A DNA stretch of 64,000 nucleotides, from the NCBI RefSeq assembly GCF_001693485.1, contig NZ_MAXC01000051.1, forward strand, positions 248,001 through 312,000, in the 5' to 3' direction. Position 1 is the first letter of the stretch. Every line of letters begins with the position of its first letter. The position numbers and the translations under genes were made by a program. Of the stretch, positions 1 to 9,452 are shown piece after piece. The notes under the pieces were generated by a model. That model ran no database searches. It saw nothing but the letters and a program-made list of their open reading frames with translations, and was not told the origin of the DNA. The stretch is from Bradyrhizobium sp. LMTR 3. GTDB lineage: Bacteria; Pseudomonadota; Alphaproteobacteria; Rhizobiales; Xanthobacteraceae.

Positions 1-1380
1 ACGCCCATTCCCTATCTCGCCAAATCCTGGACGATCAGCGAGGACGGCAGAACCTATACATTCAAGCTGCGCGACGACGTGACGTTCTGCAGCGGCAAGA
101 AATTCACCGCCGACGACGTCGTCTTCAGCTTCAAGCGGCTCAAGGATCCCGCGATCAAGGCGCCCTATGCCTGGCGCGCCGGCAACATCAAGGAGTTGCG
201 TGCGCCAGATCCTTACACGGTCGAATACGAGCTCGAGGAGCCCTACTCCGAACTGCTGCTGCAGCTCACCATGTTCACCAACGTCATCCACAACAAGGAG
301 AGCGTGGAGGCGCTGGGCAAGGATTACGGCATCAAGGGCGCCGACGGCACCGGTCCCTGGTGTTTCGAGAGCTGGCAGCCGCGCACCGAGATCGTGCTCA
401 AGCGCCACGACGCCTACCGATGGGGCCCATCGATGTACAAGAACAAGGGGCCCGTGAAGTTCGAGAAGCTTAGCGTCAAGATCATGCCCGAGGAATCCAG
501 CCGCGTGGCGGCGATGATGGCCGGGCAGTTCGACATGACCCATCAGTTCCCGGCGCAGTTTATCGTTCAGGCCAAGGCGGCACCGATGCTGACCGTCACC
601 GAGGCCAAGCCGAACTTCCAGTTGCTCTATTTCGGCTTCAAGACGACGCGGCCGATGGTTGCGGATCGGCGGGTGCGCGAGGCGATGAGCATCGCCATCA
701 ACCGCGGCGAGATCGCCAAAGGCGTCCTGCTCGGTAACGCCGAGCCGGCCTTCACCATCGTCGATTCCGACGCGCTCGATCACGACCCCGACACCAAAGG
801 CGTCGTGAAGGAGGATATCGAGCGTGCAAAAGCCCTGCTCGATGAAGCTGGCTGGAAGATGGGCAGCGACGGCGTTCGCGAGAAGGACGGCATCAAGCTG
901 CAGCCCAAGGTCTACTACACCCAAGCCGGCAACACGCCGCGGGTGGCCGAGGCGATCCAGGGCTATCTGCGCCGCATCGGCGTGCAGTGGCAACTTCAGC
1001 CTTGGGACTCCACGATCGCCTCCGCCAAGATGGCCGAGCAGGACTACGAAATCTGGTCGGTGACGGTGCCTTATCTGTCGGCCGGCGACCTCATGAACAT
1101 CTACTTCGATTCCAGGAACATTCCGACGCCCAACCGGATGAACTGGAAGGACGCCGAAACCGATGAGTGGCTGAAGCAGGGCCGCTCGGCGCTGACGGAA
1201 GCCGATCGCGCCAAATACTACGCGAAGGTCCAGCAGAAGGTGATGCGAGAACACCTCTGGATGCCCGTACTCAACATCAACATGAACCAGGTGGCCAGCA
1301 AGAAGATATCAGATGCCAGGCCGCACATGATCTACCAGAACACTTTCTACAAGGGCTTGGACGTGTCGCGCCAGAAATAA
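1..1380 (+). CDS. ABC transporter substrate-binding protein, family 5 (5' end outside window)
   Basis: The frame is open from base 1, so the start codon and signal peptide lie to the left of the window. The visible 459 residues match the following gene almost residue for residue (shared YLAKSWTISEDG near the left edge, MNWKDAETDEWL near the end). Family 5 periplasmic binding proteins (DppA/OppA type, usually 500-550 aa) capture peptides, opines, glutathione or similar solutes for an ABC importer. It is followed after 17 bases by a paralogous binding protein and then by two ATPases in the same direction; the permease genes are not in the window and would be expected upstream. The substrate cannot be told from sequence. 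The ligand-binding halves differ moderately between the two copies, so they may have different specificities. Confidence 0.93.
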   Translation, partial: TPIPYLAKSWTISEDGRTYTFKLRDDVTFCSGKKFTADDVVFSFKRLKDPAIKAPYAWRAGNIKELRAPDPYTVEYELEEPYSELLLQLTMFTNVIHNKESVEALGKDYGIKGADGTGPWCFESWQPRTEIVLKRHDAYRWGPSMYKNKGPVKFEKLSVKIMPEESSRVAAMMAGQFDMTHQFPAQFIVQAKAAPMLTVTEAKPNFQLLYFGFKTTRPMVADRRVREAMSIAINRGEIAKGVLLGNAEPAFTIVDSDALDHDPDTKGVVKEDIERAKALLDEAGWKMGSDGVREKDGIKLQPKVYYTQAGNTPRVAEAIQGYLRRIGVQWQLQPWDSTIASAKMAEQDYEIWSVTVPYLSAGDLMNIYFDSRNIPTPNRMNWKDAETDEWLKQGRSALTEADRAKYYAKVQQKVMREHLWMPVLNINMNQVASKKISDARPHMIYQNTFYKGLDVSRQK

Positions 1381-1397
1381 CGAGGGAGAGAAATACG

Positions 1398-2969
1398 ATG
1401 CGCAGCATTTTGACGGGAGTTGCGGCGCTGCTGGGAGTGGCCGCAATGTCTTCAGCGGCCGAGGCGCAGACCTTGAGGGTGATGAAGTCGCTGGACGCGC
1501 CGCATTACGACGGCCAGCGCACCACCTGGTCGCCGACGTCTGACATCGTCAACATGTTCCAGGATACACTGGTGGCGCTCGACTGGGACGGCAAGACGGC
1601 GATCCCCTACCTCGCGAAATCGTGGACGATCAGCGAGGACGGCAAGACCTACGTCTTCAAGCTGCGCGACGACGTGACGTTCTGCAGCGGCAAGAAGTTC
1701 ACCGCCGCCGATGTCGTCTACAGCTTCAAGCGGCTGAAGGATCCGGAAACCAAAGCGCCCTACGCTTGGCGCGCCGGCGACATCAAGGAAGTGCGCGCGC
1801 CCGATCCCTATACTGTCGAATATGAGCTCAACGAGCCCTACTCCGAGCTGTTGCTACAGCTCACCATGTACACCAATGCAATCCACAATCAGGAGAGCGT
1901 GGAGACGCTCGGCAAGGACTACGGCATCAAGGGAATCGACGGCACCGGTCCCTGGTGCTTCGAGAGCTGGCAGCCGCGCACCGAAATCGTACTGAAGCGC
2001 CACGACGCCTACAAATGGGGCCCGTCGATGTACCAGAACAAGGGCCCGGTCAAATTTGAAAAACTCAGCATCAAGATCGTGCCGGAGGACGCCAGCCGGG
2101 TCGCCGCCATCATGGGTGGTCAGTTCGACCTCTCCCACCAGGTTCCGCTGCAATTCATCGAGCAGGTCAAGGCCGCACCCAACCTGACCGTTCAGGAAGC
2201 CAAGCCCAACTTCCAGCTCATGTATTACGGCTACAAGATCACGCGCCCGATGGTTTCGGACAAACGCGTGCGCGAGGCGATGAATATCGCCATCAACCGC
2301 GCCGACATAGTCAAGGGTGTCATGCTGGGCAACGCCGAGCCGGCGTTTACCTTCGTCGACCCCAAGGCGCTGGACTTCGCCGACAAGACCAAGAGCATCA
2401 TCAAGGAAGATGTGGAGCGGGCAAAGAAGCTCTTGGACGAGGCCGGCTGGAAGGTTGGCGCCGACGGCATCCGCGAGAAGGACGGCATGAAGCTCGCGCC
2501 GCGGGTGCTGTTCACACAGGTCACCTATTTCCCGCGTGTCTCCGAAGCTATTCAAGGCTACATGCGCAAGATCGGCGTCGATTGGAAGATCGTGGGCTTC
2601 GACTCCACGATCGCCCCTGCCGAGATGGGCAAGCAGGACTACGAGCTGTGGACCGTCACCGTGCCCTATTTGTCGGCGGGTGAGCTGATGAACATCTATT
2701 TCAACTCGAAGAACATCCCGACGCCTAATCGCATGAACTGGAAGGACGCCGAGACCGACGAGTGGCTGCGCGCCGGCCGCGCCGCGTTGACCGATACCGA
2801 GCGTGCGCTCAACTACGCCCGTGTGCAGGAGAAGGTGATGGGCGAGCATCTGTGGATGCCGGTGATGAACGTTGCGATGTACACCACCAGCTCGAAGAAG
2901 ATGAAGGGCGTCAGGCCGCACATGCTCTACCAGAACACCTTCTATAAGGGACTGGATTATTCCTTCTGA
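1398..2969 (+). CDS. ABC transporter substrate-binding protein, family 5 (tandem paralogue)
   Basis: A 523-residue periplasmic binding protein. It opens with a typical Sec signal peptide (Arg, then a hydrophobic stretch, Ala-x-Ala cleavage near residue 23) and continues with the SBP_bac_5 body. The start was chosen at 1398 because a GAGGGAGAG ribosome-binding site precedes it and the signal peptide begins there; an upstream extension of the frame overlaps the previous gene and is not believable. The protein is a clear tandem duplicate of the preceding gene. Its stop codon overlaps the ATG of the next gene (TGATG), so binding protein and ATPase are translationally coupled. The family imports peptides or peptide-like solutes; the exact ligand is unknown. 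Confidence 0.95.
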   Translation: MRSILTGVAALLGVAAMSSAAEAQTLRVMKSLDAPHYDGQRTTWSPTSDIVNMFQDTLVALDWDGKTAIPYLAKSWTISEDGKTYVFKLRDDVTFCSGKKFTAADVVYSFKRLKDPETKAPYAWRAGDIKEVRAPDPYTVEYELNEPYSELLLQLTMYTNAIHNQESVETLGKDYGIKGIDGTGPWCFESWQPRTEIVLKRHDAYKWGPSMYQNKGPVKFEKLSIKIVPEDASRVAAIMGGQFDLSHQVPLQFIEQVKAAPNLTVQEAKPNFQLMYYGYKITRPMVSDKRVREAMNIAINRADIVKGVMLGNAEPAFTFVDPKALDFADKTKSIIKEDVERAKKLLDEAGWKVGADGIREKDGMKLAPRVLFTQVTYFPRVSEAIQGYMRKIGVDWKIVGFDSTIAPAEMGKQDYELWTVTVPYLSAGELMNIYFNSKNIPTPNRMNWKDAETDEWLRAGRAALTDTERALNYARVQEKVMGEHLWMPVMNVAMYTTSSKKMKGVRPHMLYQNTFYKGLDYSF

Positions 2970-3949
2970 TGGACACGCTCCTCGAGGTTCGCGGGTTGAA
3001 GACCCATTTTGCGACGGACCGCGGGCTGTTCCGCGCCGTCGACGGCATCAGCTTCAGCGTTCCGCGCGGACGCACCATCGGCCTCGTCGGCGAGTCCGGC
3101 TGCGGCAAGAGCGTGACCTCGCTTTCGGTGATGGGCCTGGTGCCGAGCCCGCCGGGCACGGTCGAGGCCGAGGCGGTGCTGTTCGGCAATCGCGACGTGC
3201 TGAAGCTCACGGCCGACGAGCGGCGCAGGCTGCGCGGCGGCAAGATGTCGATGATCTTTCAGGAGCCGATGACCTCGCTCAATCCGGTCCACACCGTGGG
3301 TCAGCAGATCGTCGAGGCGATCCTCGCCCACACCGCGATGTCGCCCCGCGCAGCGCGGGCGCGTGCCATCGAGATGCTCGAGCTGGTACGGATTCCGTCA
3401 GCGGCGCAACGCATCGACGACTTCCCGCACAACATGTCGGGCGGCATGCGGCAGCGCGTCATGATCGCCATGGCGCTAAGTTGCGAGCCAGCGCTATTGA
3501 TCGCCGACGAGCCGACCACGGCGCTCGACGTCACCATCCAGGCGCAAATTCTTGACCTGTTGAGCGACCTGCAGCGGCGGCTCGGCATGGCGATCCTGAT
3601 CATCACCCACGATCTCGGCGTCATCGCCGAGGTCGCCGATCAGGTGTTGGTGATGTATGCGGGGCGAATCGTCGAGAGCGCCGATGTGAACGATCTGTTC
3701 GCCGACCCGCAGCATCCTTACACCATCGGCCTGCTCGGTTCGATTCCGCGCATCGATATCGACCGCAAGCGGCTCGCCACCATCGAGGGCACGGTGCCCA
3801 GCCCCAACAACCAGCCAGCGGGCTGCCGCTTTGCGCCGCGCTGTCCGTTTGCGGACCAGCGCTGCCGGCTTGATCCGCCACCGCTGCGCGACATCGCGCC
3901 CGGTCACAAGGTCGCGTGCTGGAAAGCCCCGGTCGAGGTGACAGCATGA
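2969..3949 (+). CDS. Dipeptide/oligopeptide-type ABC transporter ATPase (DppD/OppD-like)
   Basis: A 326-residue cytoplasmic ATPase energising the peptide-type importer. Walker A (GESGCGKS) is at about residues 41-48, the ABC signature reads MSGGMRQR, and Walker B is followed by DEPTTALD. The C-terminal region has the oligopeptide-transporter cysteine cluster (CRFAPRCPF and following Cys) typical of the OppD/DppD subfamily, which can carry an Fe-S cluster. The start overlaps the stop of the binding-protein gene, and the stop overlaps the next ATPase start (ATGA), so the genes form one operon. Length is normal for the family. Confidence 0.95.
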   Translation: MDTLLEVRGLKTHFATDRGLFRAVDGISFSVPRGRTIGLVGESGCGKSVTSLSVMGLVPSPPGTVEAEAVLFGNRDVLKLTADERRRLRGGKMSMIFQEPMTSLNPVHTVGQQIVEAILAHTAMSPRAARARAIEMLELVRIPSAAQRIDDFPHNMSGGMRQRVMIAMALSCEPALLIADEPTTALDVTIQAQILDLLSDLQRRLGMAILIITHDLGVIAEVADQVLVMYAGRIVESADVNDLFADPQHPYTIGLLGSIPRIDIDRKRLATIEGTVPSPNNQPAGCRFAPRCPFADQRCRLDPPPLRDIAPGHKVACWKAPVEVTA

Positions 3950-5025
3950 GCGACGCCCCCGTTTTGCAGGTCGACGGCCTGGTCAAGCATTTCGCGGTCA
4001 CCCGCGGGCTGATCCGCCGCAAGACCATTGGGCTCGTGCGCGCCGTCGAAGATGTCAGCTTCGAGATCGCCCGCGGCGAGACGCTCGCGCTGGTCGGCGA
4101 ATCCGGCTGCGGCAAGTCGACCACCGGACGGCTGGTCCTGCGTTTGATGGACCCGACCTCCGGCTCTGTACGCTTCAAGGGCAAGGAAATCGCCGATCTC
4201 GACAAGAATGCGCTGCGCCGGATGCGCCGGCATATGCAGATCATCTTCCAGGACCCCTACGCCTCGCTCAATCCGCGCATGATGGTCGGCGAAATCCTGG
4301 CCGAGCCGCTGCGCGTTCACGAAATCGGCGACGACGCATCGCGCGAGGCGCGCGGCCGTGAGCTCCTGGACATCGTCGGCCTGCTGCCCGAACATGCCAG
4401 GCGGTATCCGCACCAGTTCTCGGGCGGGCAACGCCAGCGCATCGGCATCGCCCGCGCACTCGCCGCCAATCCCGATTTGATCGTCTGCGACGAGCCGGTA
4501 TCGGCGCTGGACGTCTCGATCCAGGCGCAGATCGTCAACCTCCTGCAGAATCTGCAGCAGCGTTTTGGCCTCTCCTATCTGTTCATCGCCCATGATCTTG
4601 CCGTGGTGAAGCACATCAGCGACCGCGTCGCCGTGATGTATTTGGGCAAGCTGGTCGAGATATCAGACAAGAAGTCGCTCTACGACCGGCCGTTGCACCC
4701 GTATACCCAGGCGCTGCTCGCAGCGATTCCAAAGCCTGATCCTGCGCTCCGCACCAAGCGCGTGATGCTGCAGGGCGACGTGCCGAGCCCGTTCAAGCCG
4801 CCGACCGGCTGCCGCTTCCACACCCGCTGCCCGCATGCGCAGGCGCGCTGTTCGGCCGAGGAGCCGGAGCTACGCGAGGCGGCCCCCGGCCATCGCGTGG
4901 CCTGTCATTTTTTTGAGACGCTGCCCGCCCCCACCATCCTCGCGCGCGCGGGTCTTGCGAACGGCAAATTCGCCGCGCGGTTGGCGGCTTTCGAGGCGGC
5001 GAAGGCGGCACGGACATCGGCCTGA
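3946..5025 (+). CDS. Dipeptide/oligopeptide-type ABC transporter ATPase (DppF/OppF-like)
   Basis: A 359-residue second ATPase of the same importer. Walker A is GESGCGKS at about residue 50, the signature is FSGGQRQR, and Walker B leads into DEPVSALD. The C-terminal oligopeptide-transporter Cys-rich segment is present (CRFHTRCPHAQARC). The ATG at 3946 overlaps the stop of the preceding ATPase by four bases; an upstream in-frame ATG at 3916 would overlap the neighbour by 34 bases and is less likely. DppD and DppF-type ATPases normally form a heterodimer, which fits the arrangement. It is the last gene of the unit and faces convergent uxuA. Confidence 0.95.
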   Translation: MSDAPVLQVDGLVKHFAVTRGLIRRKTIGLVRAVEDVSFEIARGETLALVGESGCGKSTTGRLVLRLMDPTSGSVRFKGKEIADLDKNALRRMRRHMQIIFQDPYASLNPRMMVGEILAEPLRVHEIGDDASREARGRELLDIVGLLPEHARRYPHQFSGGQRQRIGIARALAANPDLIVCDEPVSALDVSIQAQIVNLLQNLQQRFGLSYLFIAHDLAVVKHISDRVAVMYLGKLVEISDKKSLYDRPLHPYTQALLAAIPKPDPALRTKRVMLQGDVPSPFKPPTGCRFHTRCPHAQARCSAEEPELREAAPGHRVACHFFETLPAPTILARAGLANGKFAARLAAFEAAKAARTSA

Positions 5026-5112
5026 GCCAGAGCGGCGTAAGGGCCCAGACACAAAATTGCGAAAACAACCCCATGCAAAGTAGAATGGGGCTCTCTCGCG
5101 GCACTTCCTGTC

Positions 5113-6306
5113 CTAGCCGGCGTGTTCAATGGCGCGGATAGCACCGCGCAATTCGGCCAGGCCGCGCAGGCGGCCGATCGCGGTGTAACCGGGATTGGTG
5201 CGCTTGGTTGCGGCGAGATCGTCGAGCATGCGGTGGCCGTGATCGGGCCGGAACACGATCTGATTTTCCGGCGAGCGCGCTCGGTTCTCCGCCAGCAAGG
5301 CCTTCAACACCGCGATCATATCGACGTCGCCATCGAGATGATCGGATTCGAAGAACGACAGGCCGTCGGCTTCCCGCTTGGTCGCCCGCAGATGGGCAAA
5401 GCCGATCCGCGGGGCGAAGCGCTTGGCCATCGCTGGCAGATCGTTCTCCGCACGCACGCCGAGCGAGCCGGTGCAAAAGCAGATGCCGTTGGCTTTTGAT
5501 GGCACCGCGTCGAACAGCGCCTGATAATCCTCCGCCGATGAGGCGATGCGCGGTAGCCCAAACAGCGGGCGCGGCGGATCGTCCGGGTGCAGCGTCAGCG
5601 TTACGCCAAGCTGCTCCGCCACCGGCGCGGCGCGCGCGAGAAATTCGCTCAAGTGCTGACGCAGCACCTTGGAATCAATGCCACGATAATGCTGCAGGCG
5701 GTCGCGGAACTGCGGAATGGTCAGGGGATCGGTGGTGGATCCCGGCAGCGCGCTGGCAATGTTGGTGATGAGCACGTCGATATCGGCCTGCGTCATCGCG
5801 TCATAGACCTGCCTGGCGCGACGCTGCGCGGCCTCTGAATATTCGGCCGGCGCTTCGGGGCGCTCGAGGATGTGCAAGTCGAACGCCGCGAACCGGTCCT
5901 GGTCGAAGCGCATCGCCTTGGCGCCGTTCGGCAGTTCCCACTCGAGATCGGTGCGGCACCAGTCGACCACCGGCATGAAATTGTAGCAGATAATCTTGAT
6001 GCCGGACGCGGCGACCGCCTCCATGCTCGCGATCCACGCCTCGATCGAGCGCGTCGCCCTGCCCCCTAACCGCTTCACGTCATCAGGAATCGGGATCGAT
6101 TCCACCACCGACCAGGCGAGCTGTGAGCGGCCCGGTTGCGAGTTCTCGATCAGGTTCTTCCGCTCCTCGACGGCCGAGCGCGTCCAGGCCTCGCCGATCG
6201 GCACTTGGTGCAGCGCCGTCACCACGTCGGTCGCGCCGGCCTGACGGATATCGTCGAGCGATACGGGATCGTTAGGTCCGTACCACCGCCATCCCTGCAG
6301 CATCAT
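5113..6306 (-). CDS. uxuA: Mannonate dehydratase
   Basis: A 397-residue homologue of UxuA (EC 4.2.1.8), which dehydrates D-mannonate to 2-keto-3-deoxy-D-gluconate in hexuronate breakdown. The N-terminus (LQGWRWYGPNDPVSL, then HQVPIGEAW) and the central NFMPVVDWCRTDL are characteristic of the family. Length matches. It is the last gene of a minus-strand array with a TRAP transporter and an idonate-dehydrogenase-like gene, and uxuB lies at the other end, divergent. Together they would convert fructuronate via mannonate to KDG; no KDG kinase or aldolase gene is in the window. Confidence 0.94.
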   Translation of the reverse strand: MMLQGWRWYGPNDPVSLDDIRQAGATDVVTALHQVPIGEAWTRSAVEERKNLIENSQPGRSQLAWSVVESIPIPDDVKRLGGRATRSIEAWIASMEAVAASGIKIICYNFMPVVDWCRTDLEWELPNGAKAMRFDQDRFAAFDLHILERPEAPAEYSEAAQRRARQVYDAMTQADIDVLITNIASALPGSTTDPLTIPQFRDRLQHYRGIDSKVLRQHLSEFLARAAPVAEQLGVTLTLHPDDPPRPLFGLPRIASSAEDYQALFDAVPSKANGICFCTGSLGVRAENDLPAMAKRFAPRIGFAHLRATKREADGLSFFESDHLDGDVDMIAVLKALLAENRARSPENQIVFRPDHGHRMLDDLAATKRTNPGYTAIGRLRGLAELRGAIRAIEHAG

Positions 6307-6334
6307 GCGGAAGCTCCTGAAACGAGAACGGCGA

Positions 6335-7381
6335 TCAAGCGGTCAGCACGACCTTGACGCTTTGCGAACGATCGAGCGCCAGCCGCACCGCATCAGGCGC
6401 TAACGCGAGCGGGCGTTGCGCCGTCACCAGCGAAAGCACGTCCACGCTGCCGTCGGCGATCAGTTCGACCGCCGTGAAGAATTCCGTCCCGAAGCGGAAC
6501 GAGCCGCGAAGGTCGATCTCCTTGGCCATCACCGCATTCGCCGGCACCGGAATCTGTCCGCCCGGCAGGTTGCCGACCTGAACCACGACACCGCCGCGCC
6601 TGACCGCACCGATCGCGCTGGCCAAGCCCGCCGCGGTGCCCGAGACTTCGAACGCCACGTCGAACGGCTGCGCTGCAGCCTGCGCCTTCAGCGCCTCTTC
6701 GCCGCCGGAGATGTCAACGACATGGTTGGCGCCAAGCCTCGTGGCGAACGCCAACGGCGCCGCCGCGATGTCGACGACGGTCGTCTCAGCGATCCCGGCG
6801 CGCTGCGCCGCCAGCATGGTCAGGAGACCGATCGGGCCGGCGCCGAACAGCACGGCGCGCTTGCCGGTCACGTCCCCGGCGCGGGCGACCGCGTGCAGGC
6901 AGACTGCGAGCGGTTCGGCGAGCGCCGCCGCCTGATAGGTCACGTGGTCCGGAATCTTCACGCACTGCGCCGGGATGGCGTCGAAGTAAGACGCAAAGCC
7001 GCCCTGCATATGCGGGGTCTTCGAGGCCGATCCCATGAAGAAGATGTTTTCGCAGAGATTGGGCCGGCCTTCGCGGCACGGCTTGCAATGGCCGCACCAG
7101 CGCGACGGGTTGACGGCAACGCGATCGCCGACTTTTACGCCCGGCGCGGAACCTGCGATCTCGACCACCTCACCCGCAATCTCGTGGCCGAGCACCAGCG
7201 GCGAGGTCACGACAAAGTCGCCGGTGCGGGCATGGCGGTAATAATGCATGTCCGACCCGCAAATGCCGCCGGCGCCAAAACGAATGCGCACCATGCCCGA
7301 GCCGAGCGGATCGAGCGGCCGCTCCACCATGCGCAGATCTTCCGGGCCGAACAGCGTTGCGGCCAAAGCCATCGATGTCAT
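6335..7381 (-). CDS. L-idonate 5-dehydrogenase-like zinc alcohol dehydrogenase
   Basis: A 348-residue medium-chain zinc dehydrogenase. The catalytic-zinc Cys lies in GICGSDMHYY, the structural-zinc loop supplies four Cys (WCGHCKPCREG then NLC), and the NAD(P)-binding Rossmann motif is GAGPIGLL. The GSDMHYYRH region is typical of L-idonate 5-dehydrogenase, which interconverts L-idonate and 5-keto-gluconate. Neighbours (TRAP transporter, uxuA) support a role in aldonate/uronate catabolism. Its ATG overlaps the stop of the TRAP large permease by four bases. An alternative polyol dehydrogenase specificity cannot be excluded. Confidence 0.85.
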   Translation of the reverse strand: MTSMALAATLFGPEDLRMVERPLDPLGSGMVRIRFGAGGICGSDMHYYRHARTGDFVVTSPLVLGHEIAGEVVEIAGSAPGVKVGDRVAVNPSRWCGHCKPCREGRPNLCENIFFMGSASKTPHMQGGFASYFDAIPAQCVKIPDHVTYQAAALAEPLAVCLHAVARAGDVTGKRAVLFGAGPIGLLTMLAAQRAGIAETTVVDIAAAPLAFATRLGANHVVDISGGEEALKAQAAAQPFDVAFEVSGTAAGLASAIGAVRRGGVVVQVGNLPGGQIPVPANAVMAKEIDLRGSFRFGTEFFTAVELIADGSVDVLSLVTAQRPLALAPDAVRLALDRSQSVKVVLTA

Positions 7382-8784
7382 TTTGAGAGTCCCATGTATT
7401 TAGGCAGCCAGAGCGTCAGTTCCGGGATGTAGGTGATGGCGACGAGCGCCAACAGGAGCGGCACGAGCCACGGCAGGATCGCCATGGTGGTGCGCTCGAC
7501 GGACAATTTCGCCACGCGGGCCAGCACGAATAGCACCATGCCGAGCGGCGGGTGCAACAGACCGATCATCAGGTTCAGCGTCATGATCAGTCCGAAATGA
7601 ATGGGGTCGATGCCGAGCTTGAGCACGATCGGCAAAAGGATCGGCACCAGGATGGTGATGGCGGCGATGGTGTCGATGAAGCAGCCGACGAACAGGATCA
7701 GGATGTTCGCCAGCAGCAGGAACACCCACTTGTTCTGGGTTATGCCGAGCATCGCATCCGTCAGCGTCTGCGCCGCCTGCGACACCGTGAGCAGCCAGGC
7801 AAAGATCGAGGCCGCGGTCACGATGAACAGCACGGATGCCGTGGTCTCGATGGTGTCGAACGTCGCCTTGGCAACGGTCTGCAGCGTCATCGAGCGATAG
7901 CGCACCAGTCCCAGGAACAACGACCAGATCACCGCGGCGACCGCGGCTTCGGTCGGCGTAAACCAGCCGAGCGTCATGCCGCCGATCAGGATCACAGGAG
8001 CCATCAGCGCCATCACGGCGGAGAAATCGAAGTACCAGTCGAGCGCCAGCAGCGCCACCAGACCGATTCCCACCGCCATGTTCACCGAGAGCCCGGCGAC
8101 GACCAGCAGCCAAACGACGAACGGAAATGCGAGCACGATCAGGATTTCGATCGCGGCCGAGCCGAGTTGCTGCCAGGAGAACGGCGTATCGCTGCCCCAG
8201 CCGTTCTTGTGCGCGAAATAGGCCACGGTCGCCATCATGGCCAACGTCATGAACACGCCTGGAATCACACCGCCCAGAAACAGCGCGCCGATCGAGACGT
8301 TCGCCATCATGCCGTAGATCACGAACGGCAGTGACGGCGGGATGATCGGGCCGAGCGTGGCGGACGCCGCGGTGACGCCTACCGCGAACTCGGTCGAGTA
8401 GCCGTGATCCTTCATTGCCTTGATCTCGATGGTGCCGAGCCCTGCGGCATCCGCAATCGCGGTGCCGGACATACCGGAAAAGATCACGGAGCCAACGATA
8501 TTGACATGGCCGAGGCCGCCGCGCATCCAGCCCACCAGCGCGACCGCGAACTTGTAGATGCGCCCCGTGACGCCCGCGATATTCATGAGATTGCCGGCCA
8601 GGATGAAGAAGGGCACGGCGAGCAGCGGAAAGCTCTCGACACCGGCAATCATGCGCTGCGCCAGCGTGACATCCGGCGTGATGCCGGTGACGAGAATGTA
8701 GACCAGCGACGACACCGCCATCGAAAGCGCGACCGGCAGGCCGACCAGCATCAGCAGCAGAAATCCCCCAAGCAGCAGCAGCAT
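7378..8784 (-). CDS. TRAP transporter large permease (DctM-type)
   Basis: A 468-residue polytopic inner-membrane protein of the tripartite ATP-independent periplasmic family, with about 12-13 hydrophobic segments. It opens directly with a membrane helix (LLLLGGFLLLMLVGLPVAL) and contains the family glycine/proline-rich segments such as ATLGPIIPPSLPFVIYG. It forms the Na+-driven translocation channel with the small subunit encoded four bases upstream. It is coupled downstream to the idonate-dehydrogenase-like gene by an ATGA overlap. The substrate is probably an aldonate or uronate, inferred from context. Confidence 0.95.
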   Translation of the reverse strand: MLLLLGGFLLLMLVGLPVALSMAVSSLVYILVTGITPDVTLAQRMIAGVESFPLLAVPFFILAGNLMNIAGVTGRIYKFAVALVGWMRGGLGHVNIVGSVIFSGMSGTAIADAAGLGTIEIKAMKDHGYSTEFAVGVTAASATLGPIIPPSLPFVIYGMMANVSIGALFLGGVIPGVFMTLAMMATVAYFAHKNGWGSDTPFSWQQLGSAAIEILIVLAFPFVVWLLVVAGLSVNMAVGIGLVALLALDWYFDFSAVMALMAPVILIGGMTLGWFTPTEAAVAAVIWSLFLGLVRYRSMTLQTVAKATFDTIETTASVLFIVTAASIFAWLLTVSQAAQTLTDAMLGITQNKWVFLLLANILILFVGCFIDTIAAITILVPILLPIVLKLGIDPIHFGLIMTLNLMIGLLHPPLGMVLFVLARVAKLSVERTTMAILPWLVPLLLALVAITYIPELTLWLPKYMGLSK

Positions 8785-8788
8785 GGCG

Positions 8789-9367
8789 TCAGCCTTCCGT
8801 TCCGTCGAATGCGCCGGGTCGCTCCAGGATGGAGTAACCGCGCCGCCAGTTCTCGACCGCGATCTGGATCGAGCGCGCGAACATCAGCACGAAGCCGAGC
8901 AGCACGGCGTAATATACAAATCCCTTTTGAAACTTGATCGTGGTCATCCGTTCGTCACCGATGATCTGGATGAACTGCCAGACCAACTTGATCGCATAGC
9001 CGAAGAACGCGATCCGGATCAGGTCGATGACCGTCGAGAGCGCGCGCGCCGGCAGATGCGGCAGATAGCGGAACAGCAGATCGACCTGGATGTGCCGCGA
9101 CAGCCGCACACACATCGCCGAGCCGATAAAGACCACGCCGATCAGGCAATAGGTCGCGATCTCCTCGGTCCAGGCGTAACTGTCGTTGAGCACGTAGCGG
9201 GTGAAGAATTGCAGAAACACGGACAGCGCCATGATCCAGAAGATCGCGAGCGCCAGCCAGTCCTCGGCGGCGTATTGTCCGAGATCGGCGCCCTTCGGGA
9301 CCTCATCCTCGAAGGTATGGGCGATCTCGTCCGCCGTGATCTGCTTGTGCACTTCAACCGTCGACAT
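8789..9367 (-). CDS. TRAP transporter small permease (DctQ-type)
   Basis: A 192-residue membrane protein with four hydrophobic segments, characteristic of DctQ subunits. The start at 9367 was chosen because a strong GGGGAGGG ribosome-binding site lies just upstream; an in-frame codon at 9430 would add 21 residues without a recognisable site and run into the binding-protein intergenic space. The N-terminal soluble stretch of about 50 residues before the first helix is somewhat long. It lies between the TRAP binding protein and the large permease in one operon. Confidence 0.92.
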   Translation of the reverse strand: MSTVEVHKQITADEIAHTFEDEVPKGADLGQYAAEDWLALAIFWIMALSVFLQFFTRYVLNDSYAWTEEIATYCLIGVVFIGSAMCVRLSRHIQVDLLFRYLPHLPARALSTVIDLIRIAFFGYAIKLVWQFIQIIGDERMTTIKFQKGFVYYAVLLGFVLMFARSIQIAVENWRRGYSILERPGAFDGTEG

Positions 9368-9452
9368 GCGCCCTCCCCGAGCTGGCGTATTCGAGGCTTC
9401 CGCCGTGCCTACCGCCAAAAATCGGGGCAAGCACGGACGAAGGCCTGGCCGT

